Shown piece after piece: positions 1 to 6,495 of a DNA stretch of 8,300 nt (position 1 is its first letter; every line of letters begins with the position of its first letter). Made by a program: the position numbers and the translations under genes. This DNA comes from Candidatus Bathyarchaeota archaeon. Its GTDB lineage: Archaea > Thermoproteota > Bathyarchaeia > Bathyarchaeales > Bathycorpusculaceae. The notes beneath the pieces were generated by a model. The model was given only the letters and a program-made list of their open reading frames with translations, was not told where the DNA came from and ran no database searches. The stretch covers positions 1-8,300 of the forward strand of contig DAOUTL010000053.1 in NCBI GenBank assembly GCA_030626685.1, read 5' to 3'.

Positions 1-1
1 A

Positions 2-3000
2 GAGATAACACCTGTAGATCAAACAGGTCAATTTCTCAGAGCACCTTTTGTATGCAGCAATCCTTCTTGCAGAGCAAAAGGACCATTCGATTTCGTCCAG
101 GAAGAGTCCACATTTGTAGACTCCCAAGAACTTCGTGTCCAAGAAAGACCGGAAGACCTTCCGCCTGGGCAGCTCCCCCGCACGTTAAACGTTAAGCTTG
201 TTGGAAGCGAAATAGTTGATGTTGCAAGACCGGGAGACCATGTTTCCATAGTTGGGATAGTCCGTGCAGTGGCGCCCACAGTTCCAAGAGTTGGAAAACT
301 CCGTGCGTTTATTTTGCATTTAGATGCAAAATCAATTGAAGTTTTAGGCAAAGAACCAGAAACAGTGCTTCCGTCACCAGAAGAAGAGGAGAAAATCTTT
401 GATCTTGCAAAAGACCCGTGGGTACACCGAAAAATCATAAGCTCAATCGCACCCTCAATCTACGGATACGACCACGTGAAAGAGGCAATAATGTATCTTC
501 TTTTCGGTGGTGTGCCTAAAACTCTTCCAGACATAACGATAAGAGGAGAATTGAACGTTCTTTTGATAGGAGACCCGGGAACCGCGAAGTGTGTGCAGGG
601 AAATTCCTTAGTAATATTAGCCGACGGAACCATAGCTGAGATTGGAAAAATGGTCGACTCTGCTATGTCTCAGAGTGAAAACGGTGTCATTGACGACGGT
701 TATTACGTGGAAGCCAACCGTAAACTGCTTTCATTAAATTCGAACGGTGCAGTCACAGAAGGTATATCCCCAATTTTCTGGAAGCGCGAAGCCCCAAGGA
801 ATCTATATAAGGTTAGCACAAAAACCGGAAGAACGGTCACAGTTACTCCTACACATCCGTTCTTCACTCTTAACGAGCAGGGTTTTATAGTCCCATTACA
901 AGCTAAGGATCTTAAAGTTCATGATTTCATAGCGACTCCTCGAAGGTTAAAAGTCCATGGAAAACCGCAGAAATTATCTATAAATATCAGAAGAGGTAAG
1001 ACGAACGCGCAACATATACGAGTTCCGGAAAGGACAACGCCAGAGTTATGTCGAATAATAGGATACTTGCTAGGTGAAGGCTACTGCTACATTACAACAA
1101 CTTATCAAATAATTTTCACTAACATGACGCCAGAGTTAAGAGAAGACTTTTCCACATGCGTTAAGAAAGTTTTCGGGATCAGCCCTTACGCACCGCCCTC
1201 TCATCGAGGCAAAGATTTATGGATAAGTTCGGTGGAAGCCGGCAGGTTTTTTGAAAAACTGATACCCGGAATTTTTTTAGGCGCGGCGAAAAAGGAGATT
1301 CCCGAAATAATGACTCGATGTTCTAACGTTGAAATCGCTAATCTCCTTCAGGCATACTTCGACTCTGACGCCACGGTTAATGTTAATGAGAGAGAAATCA
1401 CGTTGGTGTCTGCAAGCGAAAAGTTACTTCGTCAGGTTCAGCTTTTGCTTCTGAGATTCGGAATACTCTCTCAATTAAAGGAGACCACGGTTAAAGGAAA
1501 AACCTACGCTCGGCTTAGAATATCGGGTAAAGACCTCGTTTTGTATGCAAAGAACATCGGATTCCTACATCCAGAAAAAAGTCAAAGACTCACGAGACAT
1601 TTGAAATCCCGAAAAACTTTCAACACCAATTTGAATGTAGTGCCAAATGTAAGTGATCTCATAAAGCAGATACGCGGTAGTCTTCGCCTCTACCAGTCAG
1701 AATGTGGGGGCCCCCGGACTACTTTCACGCACTATGAACATGGGCGAAGAAACCCTTCCTTTAATGCTCTAGAAAGAATTTACCGTTCTTTCAAAAACCG
1801 TCTCATGGAAGTGACAAGACTTAAAGATAAAATAAATCTGATTAACGATTGGAAACAAGTACGCAGCGTTCGACGCACGCTAAAGGTTTCTCAGCAAGAG
1901 TTAGCCTCCTCGATGAGCGTTAGTCAAACGTTAATTAGTCAATATGAACTTGAAAAGCTAGATGCATCCAAAAATGAGCTGCTGCCAGCTGCGAAGGTTT
2001 CCATAAGAAAAATATGCCAAGACATAGCGTCAAATCGACTGATGAAGCAGCTATTTCGCCTTAAAATGCTTGTCGAATCCGACATTTTCTGGGATCAGGT
2101 TTCCTCAATTGATGAAATCAAATCCGAAGAAAAATGGGTTTACGATTTACAAGTAGAAGGTGTTCACAATTTCGTTGCGAATGGTATTTTTGTGCATAAC
2201 AGTCAGCTTCTACAATATGTGGCAAGGGTGGCGCCTCGTGGATTATACACTTCTGGACGGGGAACAACAGCTGCGGGTTTAACTGCTGCTGTCATACGAG
2301 AGAAGGGTGGAGGAATGAGTCTTGAAGCTGGAGCCCTAGTATTGGCAGATAAAGGAATAGCGTGCATTGACGAAATGGACAAGATGCGTCCGGAAGACAG
2401 AGTTGCAATCCACGAGGCGATGGAGCAGCACACAGTTTCGGTTGCAAAAGGCGGCATCGTCGCAACACTTAACGCAAGAACAGCCATACTTGCAGCTGCA
2501 AACCCAGCCTTGGGAAGGTATGAACCGCACCGCACAGTAGCTGAAAACATCTCGTTGCCTGTAACCATACTTTCAAGATTCGACATAATATTCGTCCTGA
2601 GGGATGTGCCAAATAAAGAAGCAGACAGTAAAATGTCGGAGCACATCCTTGAAATCCATAGAAAAGGTTTAAGCCCCGTAGAACCGCCGATACCCCTTGA
2701 GCTTCTACGAAAGTACATAAGCTATGCTAAAGGAATAAAACCCGTCTTAACCCACGAAGCGCTACAGCGCCTCAAAGAATTCTATCTAGCAATGCGTTCA
2801 GCAAGCGAGGCAGAAGGCTCACCAGTCGCCATAACCGCACGTCAACTCGAATCCCTTGTACGCATAGCTGAAGCAAGAGCCCGCGCATCTCTCAGAAAGG
2901 AAGTTTCAGCCGAGGATGCAGAAGCAGCAATTGCCATAATGAAGAGGTCTCTCGAAGAGGTTGGAATAGACATATCCTCATACAAAATAGACATAGACCT

Positions 3001-3226
3001 CATAATGACCGGAAAACCAAAAAGCCTAAGAGACAAACTGCAAATAGTTCTATCAACGCTAATGGAAATGGAAAAAGAAACAGGAATAGTCGAAAAAACA
3101 GCGCTTCTAAACGAGTTGGAAATGAAATATAATATTTCAATAGGTGAAGCAGAACGCTTCATTGGACAATTACTTCGTGAAGGAACAATTTACTCTCCTA
3201 GAGAAGGTTACCTAAAGAAGACGTAG
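2..3226 (+). CDS. mcm: MCM replicative DNA helicase, intein-containing, 5' end beyond the window
   Basis: This is the hexameric AAA+ helicase that unwinds DNA at archaeal replication forks. The reading frame is open from the left edge, so the GTG at 269 is an internal Val codon, not the start. The visible N-domain contains the second half of the MCM zinc site (CSNPSC) and the family stretch LRVQERPEDLPPGQLPR. The AAA+ core has Walker A GDPGTAK/SQ, interrupted by an intein between K and S, then Walker B ACIDEMDKM, sensor-1 AAAN and the arginine-finger motif SRFD. A C-terminal winged-helix region ends at the TAG at 3224-3226. Removing the intein leaves about 196 + 341 visible residues, which suits an MCM (usually 650-700) missing roughly its first 120-150 residues. 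Every catalytic motif is intact once the exteins are joined, so the protein should be active after splicing. The family call is secure; only the 5' end is missing. Confidence 0.97.
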   Translation, partial: EITPVDQTGQFLRAPFVCSNPSCRAKGPFDFVQEESTFVDSQELRVQERPEDLPPGQLPRTLNVKLVGSEIVDVARPGDHVSIVGIVRAVAPTVPRVGKLRAFILHLDAKSIEVLGKEPETVLPSPEEEEKIFDLAKDPWVHRKIISSIAPSIYGYDHVKEAIMYLLFGGVPKTLPDITIRGELNVLLIGDPGTAKCVQGNSLVILADGTIAEIGKMVDSAMSQSENGVIDDGYYVEANRKLLSLNSNGAVTEGISPIFWKREAPRNLYKVSTKTGRTVTVTPTHPFFTLNEQGFIVPLQAKDLKVHDFIATPRRLKVHGKPQKLSINIRRGKTNAQHIRVPERTTPELCRIIGYLLGEGYCYITTTYQIIFTNMTPELREDFSTCVKKVFGISPYAPPSHRGKDLWISSVEAGRFFEKLIPGIFLGAAKKEIPEIMTRCSNVEIANLLQAYFDSDATVNVNEREITLVSASEKLLRQVQLLLLRFGILSQLKETTVKGKTYARLRISGKDLVLYAKNIGFLHPEKSQRLTRHLKSRKTFNTNLNVVPNVSDLIKQIRGSLRLYQSECGGPRTTFTHYEHGRRNPSFNALERIYRSFKNRLMEVTRLKDKINLINDWKQVRSVRRTLKVSQQELASSMSVSQTLISQYELEKLDASKNELLPAAKVSIRKICQDIASNRLMKQLFRLKMLVESDIFWDQVSSIDEIKSEEKWVYDLQVEGVHNFVANGIFVHNSQLLQYVARVAPRGLYTSGRGTTAAGLTAAVIREKGGGMSLEAGALVLADKGIACIDEMDKMRPEDRVAIHEAMEQHTVSVAKGGIVATLNARTAILAAANPALGRYEPHRTVAENISLPVTILSRFDIIFVLRDVPNKEADSKMSEHILEIHRKGLSPVEPPIPLELLRKYISYAKGIKPVLTHEALQRLKEFYLAMRSASEAEGSPVAITARQLESLVRIAEARARASLRKEVSAEDAEAAIAIMKRSLEEVGIDISSYKIDIDLIMTGKPKSLRDKLQIVLSTLMEMEKETGIVEKTALLNELEMKYNISIGEAERFIGQLLREGTIYSPREGYLKKT
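1037..1579 (+). other. LAGLIDADG (DOD-type) homing endonuclease domain of the intein
   Basis: Intein residues about 150-330 form a two-motif LAGLIDADG endonuclease, the part that would cut intein-less mcm alleles and spread the element. Motif 1 is RIIGYLLGEGYC (residues 155-166), with Glu163 in the position of the metal-binding acid. Motif 2 is LLQAYFDSDATV (252-263), with Asp260 as the acid and Ala261 where Gly is usual. Each motif is followed by a segment resembling the usual alpha-beta-beta-alpha-beta-beta-alpha half-domain, for example EITLVSASEKLLRQVQLLLL after motif 2. Both acidic residues are retained, so nuclease activity is possible, though the Gly-to-Ala change at the helix interface may weaken it. 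The domain edges are approximate. Confidence 0.88.
1649..2029 (+). other. Tandem XRE-like helix-turn-helix modules inside the intein
   Basis: Two Cro/C1-like (XRE) segments lie between the endonuclease and the C-terminal splicing blocks. The second (intein residues about 421-480) is a good match to the family: VRSVRRTLKVSQQELASSM followed by SVSQTLISQYELEK, giving the SQ..LA helix 2 and the recognition helix with its SQxE ending. The first (about 354-401) has the IRxSLRLYQSE start and a clear HYEHGRRNPSFNALERIY ending, but helix 2 is about four residues short. These modules probably help the endonuclease bind its target site, as accessory DNA-binding modules do in other homing endonucleases. 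A regulatory role cannot be excluded. The family assignment is by pattern recognition only. Confidence 0.75.
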
Positions 3227-3360
3227 AGCTTCGCTGAAAACCGTTTTGCTATGAAAGGGAGATGTTTTGCACGTCAAAAAACTAACGCACTAACGCAATC
3301 TGACGATTATTATTCATGGCTGATTAAAGTTAGAACTTGCAAAAATGCTTAGAATTAAGC

Positions 3361-3429
3361 TTTAACATGATGATTTTACACAGAGAAGCATGTTAAAAAC
3401 AAATCAATTATTAATATTCGAATGTTAAA
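3361..3429. promoter_or_regulatory. Three-copy 8-bp element in front of the epimerase gene, possible operator
   Basis: The 216-bp gap between mcm and the epimerase gene (3227-3442) contains no gene that I can see. It does contain TTTAACATG at 3361-3369 and its exact reverse complement CATGTTAAA at 3389-3397, separated by 19 bp. A third copy of the core, ATGTTAAA, lies at 3422-3429 in the same orientation as the second. The copies start about 29-32 bp apart, near three helical turns, and end 13 bp before the start codon. Weak TATA-like runs (ATTAATATT at 3410-3418, GTTAAAAA at 3392-3399) lie among them. The arrangement suits a dimeric regulator, but no binding protein is identified. In A+T-rich DNA some chance recurrence is expected. 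Confidence 0.4.
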
Positions 3430-3442
3430 CAGTGAATGATCG

Positions 3443-4534
3443 ATGAAAGCTGTAATGGTTGTTGTGGGCACCCGACCAGAAATCATAAAAATGGCGCCAG
3501 TCATTAGGGCTTTACGGAGAAGCAAAATCCCGTTAATTTTCGTCCATTGCGGTCAACATTACGATTACAACATGTCTCAACAATTTATTGAGGAACTTGA
3601 ACTTCCAATGCCTGACTATGGCTACAGAGTCAAAGCGTACTCGCAAGGAGCACAAACCGCACGTATAATAATTCACATGGAACAACTGTTAAAGAAGACT
3701 TTGCCCGCGCTTGTTTTGGTTGAAGGAGATACAAACGGAGTGTTGGCAACAGCCTTAGCAGCGGTTAAGCTTGGAATACCTGTCGGGCATGTTGAAGCAG
3801 GGTTAAGAAGCCTCGACTTACGTATGCCAGAAGAACATAACAGACGCCTAACAGATCACATATCCACTTATTTATTCGCACCTACGGAGACAGCTGAGAA
3901 CAGCTTGAAGAGAGAGAACGTCTGGGGGAAAATTTACGTAACTGGAAACACCGTTATAGACTCAGTAATTCAGCACTTACCTATAGCGGAAAAGAAATCG
4001 AAGATATTGGAAAATATTCGCTTTGAAAAATTCGCTTTGGCAACCGCTCATAGAGCAGAAAACGTGGATGATTTCGCAGTTCTCAAAAGTTTCATGGAAG
4101 CCTTTGCAGAAGCCCCCATACCAGTCGTTTACCCGATGCACCCACGCACAAAAAAGAGGTTGCAGCAAAACAAAATTTACGTCAAAATTAGAGAATTAGC
4201 AAACGTACAGATTTTGCCGCCGCTTGGCTATTTAGACTTCTTAGTTTTGATGAGAAAATGTGAAATGATAGTGACAGATTCCGGTGGCATACAAGAAGAG
4301 GCAACAGCACCATGTATGCGAAAGCCTGTTTTGGTTATTCGCCTTTCCACCGAGAGACCAGAAGCCGTCAAGGCTGGTTTCGCTGAAGTTGTTGGCGTAG
4401 AAAAACAGAAAATACTGAAAGCCATGAAAAGGACATTAGAGCAGCAAAAGGAATTACCGGAGAAACCTCCTTATGGAGATGGAAACGCCGCTGAAAAAAT
4501 CGTCATGCTAATTAAGGAAGAACTAACCTTTTAA
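3443..4534 (+). CDS. wecB: UDP-N-acetylglucosamine 2-epimerase (non-hydrolysing)
   Basis: This cytoplasmic enzyme interconverts UDP-GlcNAc and UDP-ManNAc, feeding ManNAc-type sugars into surface polysaccharide or protein glycans. The 363 residues are the usual family length, with two Rossmann-like GT-B domains. Visible motifs are GTRPEIIKMAP (9-19), GQHYDYNMSQ (37-46), GDTN (95-98), HVEAGLRS (116-123), MPEEHNRRLTDHI (128-140), GNTVIDSV (168-175), TAHRAEN (201-207), HPRT (233-236), TDSGGIQEE (278-286) and STERPE (302-307). Asp96, Glu118, Glu131 and His203 match the residues described as catalytic in bacterial WecB. The ATG at 3443 has a GTGA Shine-Dalgarno-like match at 3432-3435, 7 bp upstream. 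No ManNAc dehydrogenase or glycosyltransferase gene is adjacent, so the final sugar product is not shown. The gene ends 4 bp from the convergent PAC2 gene. The enzyme class is secure. Confidence 0.95.
   Translation: MKAVMVVVGTRPEIIKMAPVIRALRRSKIPLIFVHCGQHYDYNMSQQFIEELELPMPDYGYRVKAYSQGAQTARIIIHMEQLLKKTLPALVLVEGDTNGVLATALAAVKLGIPVGHVEAGLRSLDLRMPEEHNRRLTDHISTYLFAPTETAENSLKRENVWGKIYVTGNTVIDSVIQHLPIAEKKSKILENIRFEKFALATAHRAENVDDFAVLKSFMEAFAEAPIPVVYPMHPRTKKRLQQNKIYVKIRELANVQILPPLGYLDFLVLMRKCEMIVTDSGGIQEEATAPCMRKPVLVIRLSTERPEAVKAGFAEVVGVEKQKILKAMKRTLEQQKELPEKPPYGDGNAAEKIVMLIKEELTF
4494..4499 (-). terminator. T6 tract downstream of the minus-strand operon, candidate terminator
   Basis: Read on the minus strand, a run of six T lies about 40 bp past the PAC2 stop codon, inside the 3' end of the convergent epimerase gene. 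Archaeal RNA polymerase can terminate at U-rich tracts without a hairpin. A run this short is weak evidence. Confidence 0.25.
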
Positions 4535-4538
4535 TCCT

Positions 4539-5312
4539 TTACGAGATATAAGTGATTTTCTTATCCTCTTCTTTGCGTATCTCCTCTGCCTGCAACGCCC
4601 TTTTTTTCTCAATTTTCTGTAAGCGCTTAACCATTTTTTCTGCTTTAGCAATTTCCTCATCCAAGCCAGCTAAATCCACATTAAAACCAAACATTACCTG
4701 CAACACTTCTAAAACGCTTTTAGCAGCCCCCGGATCTGGTAAGTACCCGCGTGTCTCACCCAAGAGACAAAGGGCATCGATGCTTTTGAAGTGGGCTAAA
4801 CCCAAGATTAAGCCAGCTGTACCAACAATAGGGCTTCCCATGGGACTTATTACAGCTTTGGATTGTAATGCCCTGTTTAAAAGTTCAGAGTTAGTCGCGG
4901 CTGCAACAACTTTAGGCTTATCCTTCGCTTCCATTCTGTAACCGCCAATTGTGACGATTAATTTCACATTGTGGTGTTTAGCGAAGTTCAGTATACAATC
5001 AGAAATTTCATATTGCCCCTCAATTGTTTGTGCTTGACTGTCACCTGTGAAAAACATTAGGTCGTTTTCTCCGTTTTTGTTTTTCCAGAAGTAAAAAGTT
5101 CCACGTAGAAGTCTAACGCTTCCTTTCTTGTTAACAAGCACAAAGTATGGGAAGTGTGGAGAATAAAGGTAGGCGAACCTCTCAGCCTTTAACTGTTTAA
5201 TTAGATAGCGTGTAGCAATTTTACCGACAAGCCCTAAACCCGGAAGCCCCTCAATTAAAATGGGATTGTTTAACTCAATTTTTACAAGTTCTTTAATGAA
5301 CGTTGCTTTCAC
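4539..5312 (-). CDS. PAC2-family (proteasome assembly chaperone-like) protein
   Basis: This 257-residue protein belongs to the archaeal PAC2 (former DUF75) family, related to the eukaryotic proteasome assembly chaperone PAC2. Its molecular role in archaea is not firmly established. The family signature IEGLPGLGLVGKIA is at residues 20-33. Further matches are FPYFVLVNKKGSVRLL, FFTGDSQAQTIEGQYEI, VTIGGYRME, SPIVGTAGLILGLA and GETRGYLPDPGAAKSVLEVL. A charged C-terminal segment (about 218-252, Lys/Glu/Ala-rich) looks like a coiled coil. The GTG start at 5312 overlaps the nop10 stop codon in GTGA, with a GGAGGG Shine-Dalgarno (5323-5328) inside the end of nop10, 10 bp upstream. This is good evidence for both the start and translational coupling. 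It is the last gene of the ribosomal-protein operon. The family call is confident; the function is inferred. Confidence 0.9.
   Translation of the reverse strand: MKATFIKELVKIELNNPILIEGLPGLGLVGKIATRYLIKQLKAERFAYLYSPHFPYFVLVNKKGSVRLLRGTFYFWKNKNGENDLMFFTGDSQAQTIEGQYEISDCILNFAKHHNVKLIVTIGGYRMEAKDKPKVVAAATNSELLNRALQSKAVISPMGSPIVGTAGLILGLAHFKSIDALCLLGETRGYLPDPGAAKSVLEVLQVMFGFNVDLAGLDEEIAKAEKMVKRLQKIEKKRALQAEEIRKEEDKKITYIS
4601..4607 (+). terminator. T7 tract downstream of the epimerase gene, candidate terminator
   Basis: The plus strand after the epimerase stop codon is pyrimidine-rich from about 4553 and reaches a run of seven T at 4601-4607. All of it lies inside the convergent PAC2 coding region. 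Because the genes are only 4 bp apart, any terminator must lie in the opposing gene, and this is the best U-tract on this strand. There is no direct evidence of use. Confidence 0.25.
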
Positions 5313-5479
5313 TCCGTTGAAACCCTCCTTTTTAAAGCCATCCTATACTTGAGGTATTTATCTTCGGGCGAGAATTTGGGTGGATGTGGCACACGAACTT
5401 TTCCACCGCAGTATGGACATTCATCCTTTCTTAACGTGTACTTTCCACATTTCGCACATTTCCTTAAAAGCCAAACCAT
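5309..5479 (-). CDS. nop10: Nop10, H/ACA guide RNP protein
   Basis: Nop10 is the small core protein of H/ACA ribonucleoproteins. It binds the pseudouridine synthase Cbf5 and helps position substrate RNA for rRNA pseudouridylation. The 56 residues show the archaeal zinc ribbon C8-x2-C11...C21-x2-C24 (CAKCGKYTLRKDECPYCGG), followed by the conserved linker VRVPHPPKFSPEDKYLKYR that packs on Cbf5. The ATG at 5479 overlaps the last base of the upstream aIF2alpha stop (TGATG), and the stop overlaps the PAC2 GTG start. An AGGG at 5489-5486 may act as ribosome binding site. Length, motif and position after aIF2alpha all agree with archaeal Nop10. Confidence 0.95.
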   Translation of the reverse strand: MVWLLRKCAKCGKYTLRKDECPYCGGKVRVPHPPKFSPEDKYLKYRMALKRRVSTE

Positions 5480-6267
5480 CACTTTTCCCTTCTAAAGATG
5501 GCTTGCCCGCCAGCTTTAACAACACTTGAAACAACATTTTGAGCGACTCTTTGCAAAACAGTTTCTGCATACTTATAATTTTCTGCCAAAACCTCAATGC
5601 GGTATTTCGGTGAAGCAACAACATAAAAGCGAAGTTTTGCGTCCCGAGATTTTTCAGCTTTCTTAGCGTTTAAAAAAGCTTCCTTAATAATTTTTACTCC
5701 GTTTGGTTTCATACAACGAAGTTCAACTATACCTTTCACCTTAACCATCGGCACACGGATTCTTTCTTTGGCAACTTCAGCAAGAACAGGTGCGAGTTCC
5801 TCGGGTACACCTATTTTCGTTAAAACTTCTGTGCCCTCTTTCACAGCTTTTTCAAAGCCTTCATACAACCCATATTCCTTTTCCATAGGTGCTCCAGCTT
5901 TTTCATAGATCTCCTCCAGTGATAGACCAGTTTTTTCAGCAACACTTCGAAGCAAAGCTTCAGCTTTTCTCTCTCTCTTCCAAGACATAATTTTCTCGAT
6001 CTTCTCCCTTTTCGTGACCCTTCTAAGGGACAAATCTATGTGTCCCTTTTCCATGTCCACCCGCAAAACTTTCAAAACAACTTTTTGTCCTTCCCGAACA
6101 AAGTTACGAATGTTTCGAATCCAAGAAGAAGATATCTCAGAAATGTGCAGTAACCCCGTTTTATCATATTCATCTAGTTTCACGTAGGCACCATAGTCCA
6201 TAACCTTCTCTACAGTAGCCATTACTAAATCGCCGACTTCAGGCCATTCCTGTTTTCTAAACGCCAT
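5479..6267 (-). CDS. eif2a: Translation initiation factor aIF2, alpha subunit
   Basis: This is the alpha subunit of the heterotrimeric factor that delivers initiator Met-tRNA to the small ribosomal subunit. The N-terminal S1 domain (residues about 9-85) shows PEVGDLVMATVEKVMDYGAYV, LLHISEIS and GHIDLSLRRV. A helical middle domain follows, then the C-terminal alpha-beta domain that binds the gamma subunit (MKPNGVKIIKEAFLNA and SPKYRIEV). Ser46, in SEISSSWIRNI, aligns with the region around eukaryotic Ser51. An in-frame ATG at 6279 would add four residues (MNAV), but has AGGG directly against it with no spacing. ATG 6267 gives MAFRKQEWPEVG, matching the usual distance to the PE-x-G motif in homologues, with GGGATGA about 8 bp upstream. 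The start is therefore likely but not certain. The stop overlaps the nop10 start. Confidence 0.93.
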   Translation of the reverse strand: MAFRKQEWPEVGDLVMATVEKVMDYGAYVKLDEYDKTGLLHISEISSSWIRNIRNFVREGQKVVLKVLRVDMEKGHIDLSLRRVTKREKIEKIMSWKRERKAEALLRSVAEKTGLSLEEIYEKAGAPMEKEYGLYEGFEKAVKEGTEVLTKIGVPEELAPVLAEVAKERIRVPMVKVKGIVELRCMKPNGVKIIKEAFLNAKKAEKSRDAKLRFYVVASPKYRIEVLAENYKYAETVLQRVAQNVVSSVVKAGGQAIFRREK

Positions 6268-6281
6268 TACAGCATTCATCC

Positions 6282-6479
6282 CTATTCAAAAACTGCAACT
6301 ATTTCGCCCTTAATTATTGCTTTTCCACCTGAAGGCTCCGCAAGTTCGGTTCCGCAAACGTTGCAATTAACTTTGTTTACAGCTGCGCTGTAAACTATTT
6401 GCTCGTTACCACATTTTAGACATTTCACTCTGAGGAAACTGCTTCTCGGTCTTGGAATGAGCTTTTCCCACTCAGCCAT
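6282..6479 (-). CDS. rps27e: Small ribosomal subunit protein S27e (eS27)
   Basis: This zinc-binding protein of the small ribosomal subunit is 65 residues long. It begins MAEWEKLIPRPRSSFLRVKC and has a Cys4 zinc finger C20-x2-C23...C39-x2-C42 and the signature EPSGGKAIIKGEI. All are typical of archaeal S27e, as is the length of about 60-66. An upstream in-frame ATG at 6503 would add eight residues and overlap the L44e stop. However, ATG 6479 has a GAGG Shine-Dalgarno 8 bp upstream and starts exactly where homologues do, so it is preferred. The gap to the aIF2alpha gene is a few bases, consistent with one transcript. Confidence 0.95.
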   Translation of the reverse strand: MAEWEKLIPRPRSSFLRVKCLKCGNEQIVYSAAVNKVNCNVCGTELAEPSGGKAIIKGEIVAVFE

Positions 6480-6487
6480 AACACCAA

Positions 6488-6491
6488 CCTC
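6488..6491 (-). promoter_or_regulatory. Ribosome binding site fixing the S27e start
   Basis: GAGG on the minus strand lies 8 bp before ATG 6479 and just downstream of the L44e stop codon. It favours this start over the longer in-frame ATG at 6503, which has no comparable match. Confidence 0.65.
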
Positions 6492-6495
6492 AATT

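Larger units (their letters stand above)
590..2200 (+). mobile_element. Intein (537 aa) inserted in the MCM P-loop
   Basis: This in-frame protein-splicing element starts at Cys1 (codon 590-592) and ends in His536-Asn537 (2195-2200). It is followed by Ser as the +1 extein nucleophile, so all residues for standard class 1 splicing are present. Block A is CVQGNSLVILADGTIAEIG. Block B is TVTVTPTHPFF, with the TxxH at residues 86-89. Block F is WVYDLQVEGVHNFVA (516-530) and block G is NGIFVHN (531-537). Between blocks B and F lie a LAGLIDADG endonuclease and two helix-turn-helix modules. The insertion splits GDPGTAK from SQLLQYV, so the unspliced precursor cannot form a P-loop and MCM activity should depend on splicing. 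Inteins at ATPase P-loops, including archaeal MCM/Cdc21, are known; the size and domain layout here are read from the sequence. Confidence 0.96.

Noticed and set aside
269..271. GTG as the start of the mcm gene
   Set aside because: The frame is open and MCM-like back to the left edge, including the zinc-site CSNPSC, so this is an internal Val codon.
28..438. Minus-strand open frame opposite the mcm 5' region
   Set aside because: It is the shadow of the MCM N-domain, with Ser/Thr-rich low-complexity translation and no motif.
2203..2718. Minus-strand open frames opposite the AAA+ core of mcm (also 2336-2530 and 2842-3162)
   Set aside because: They lie fully inside a well-conserved MCM coding region and show no family features.
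3367..3373. ATGATGA resembling a C box of an archaeal C/D guide RNA
   Set aside because: No D box (CTGA) follows within about 70 bp, so a C/D RNA is not supported.
4552..4941. Plus-strand open frame of 129 codons
   Set aside because: It is antisense to the PAC2 gene, whose family motifs are clear on the minus strand.
5421..5624. Minus-strand open frame spanning the aIF2alpha/nop10 junction
   Set aside because: It is an alternate frame of two real genes and would conflict with both.
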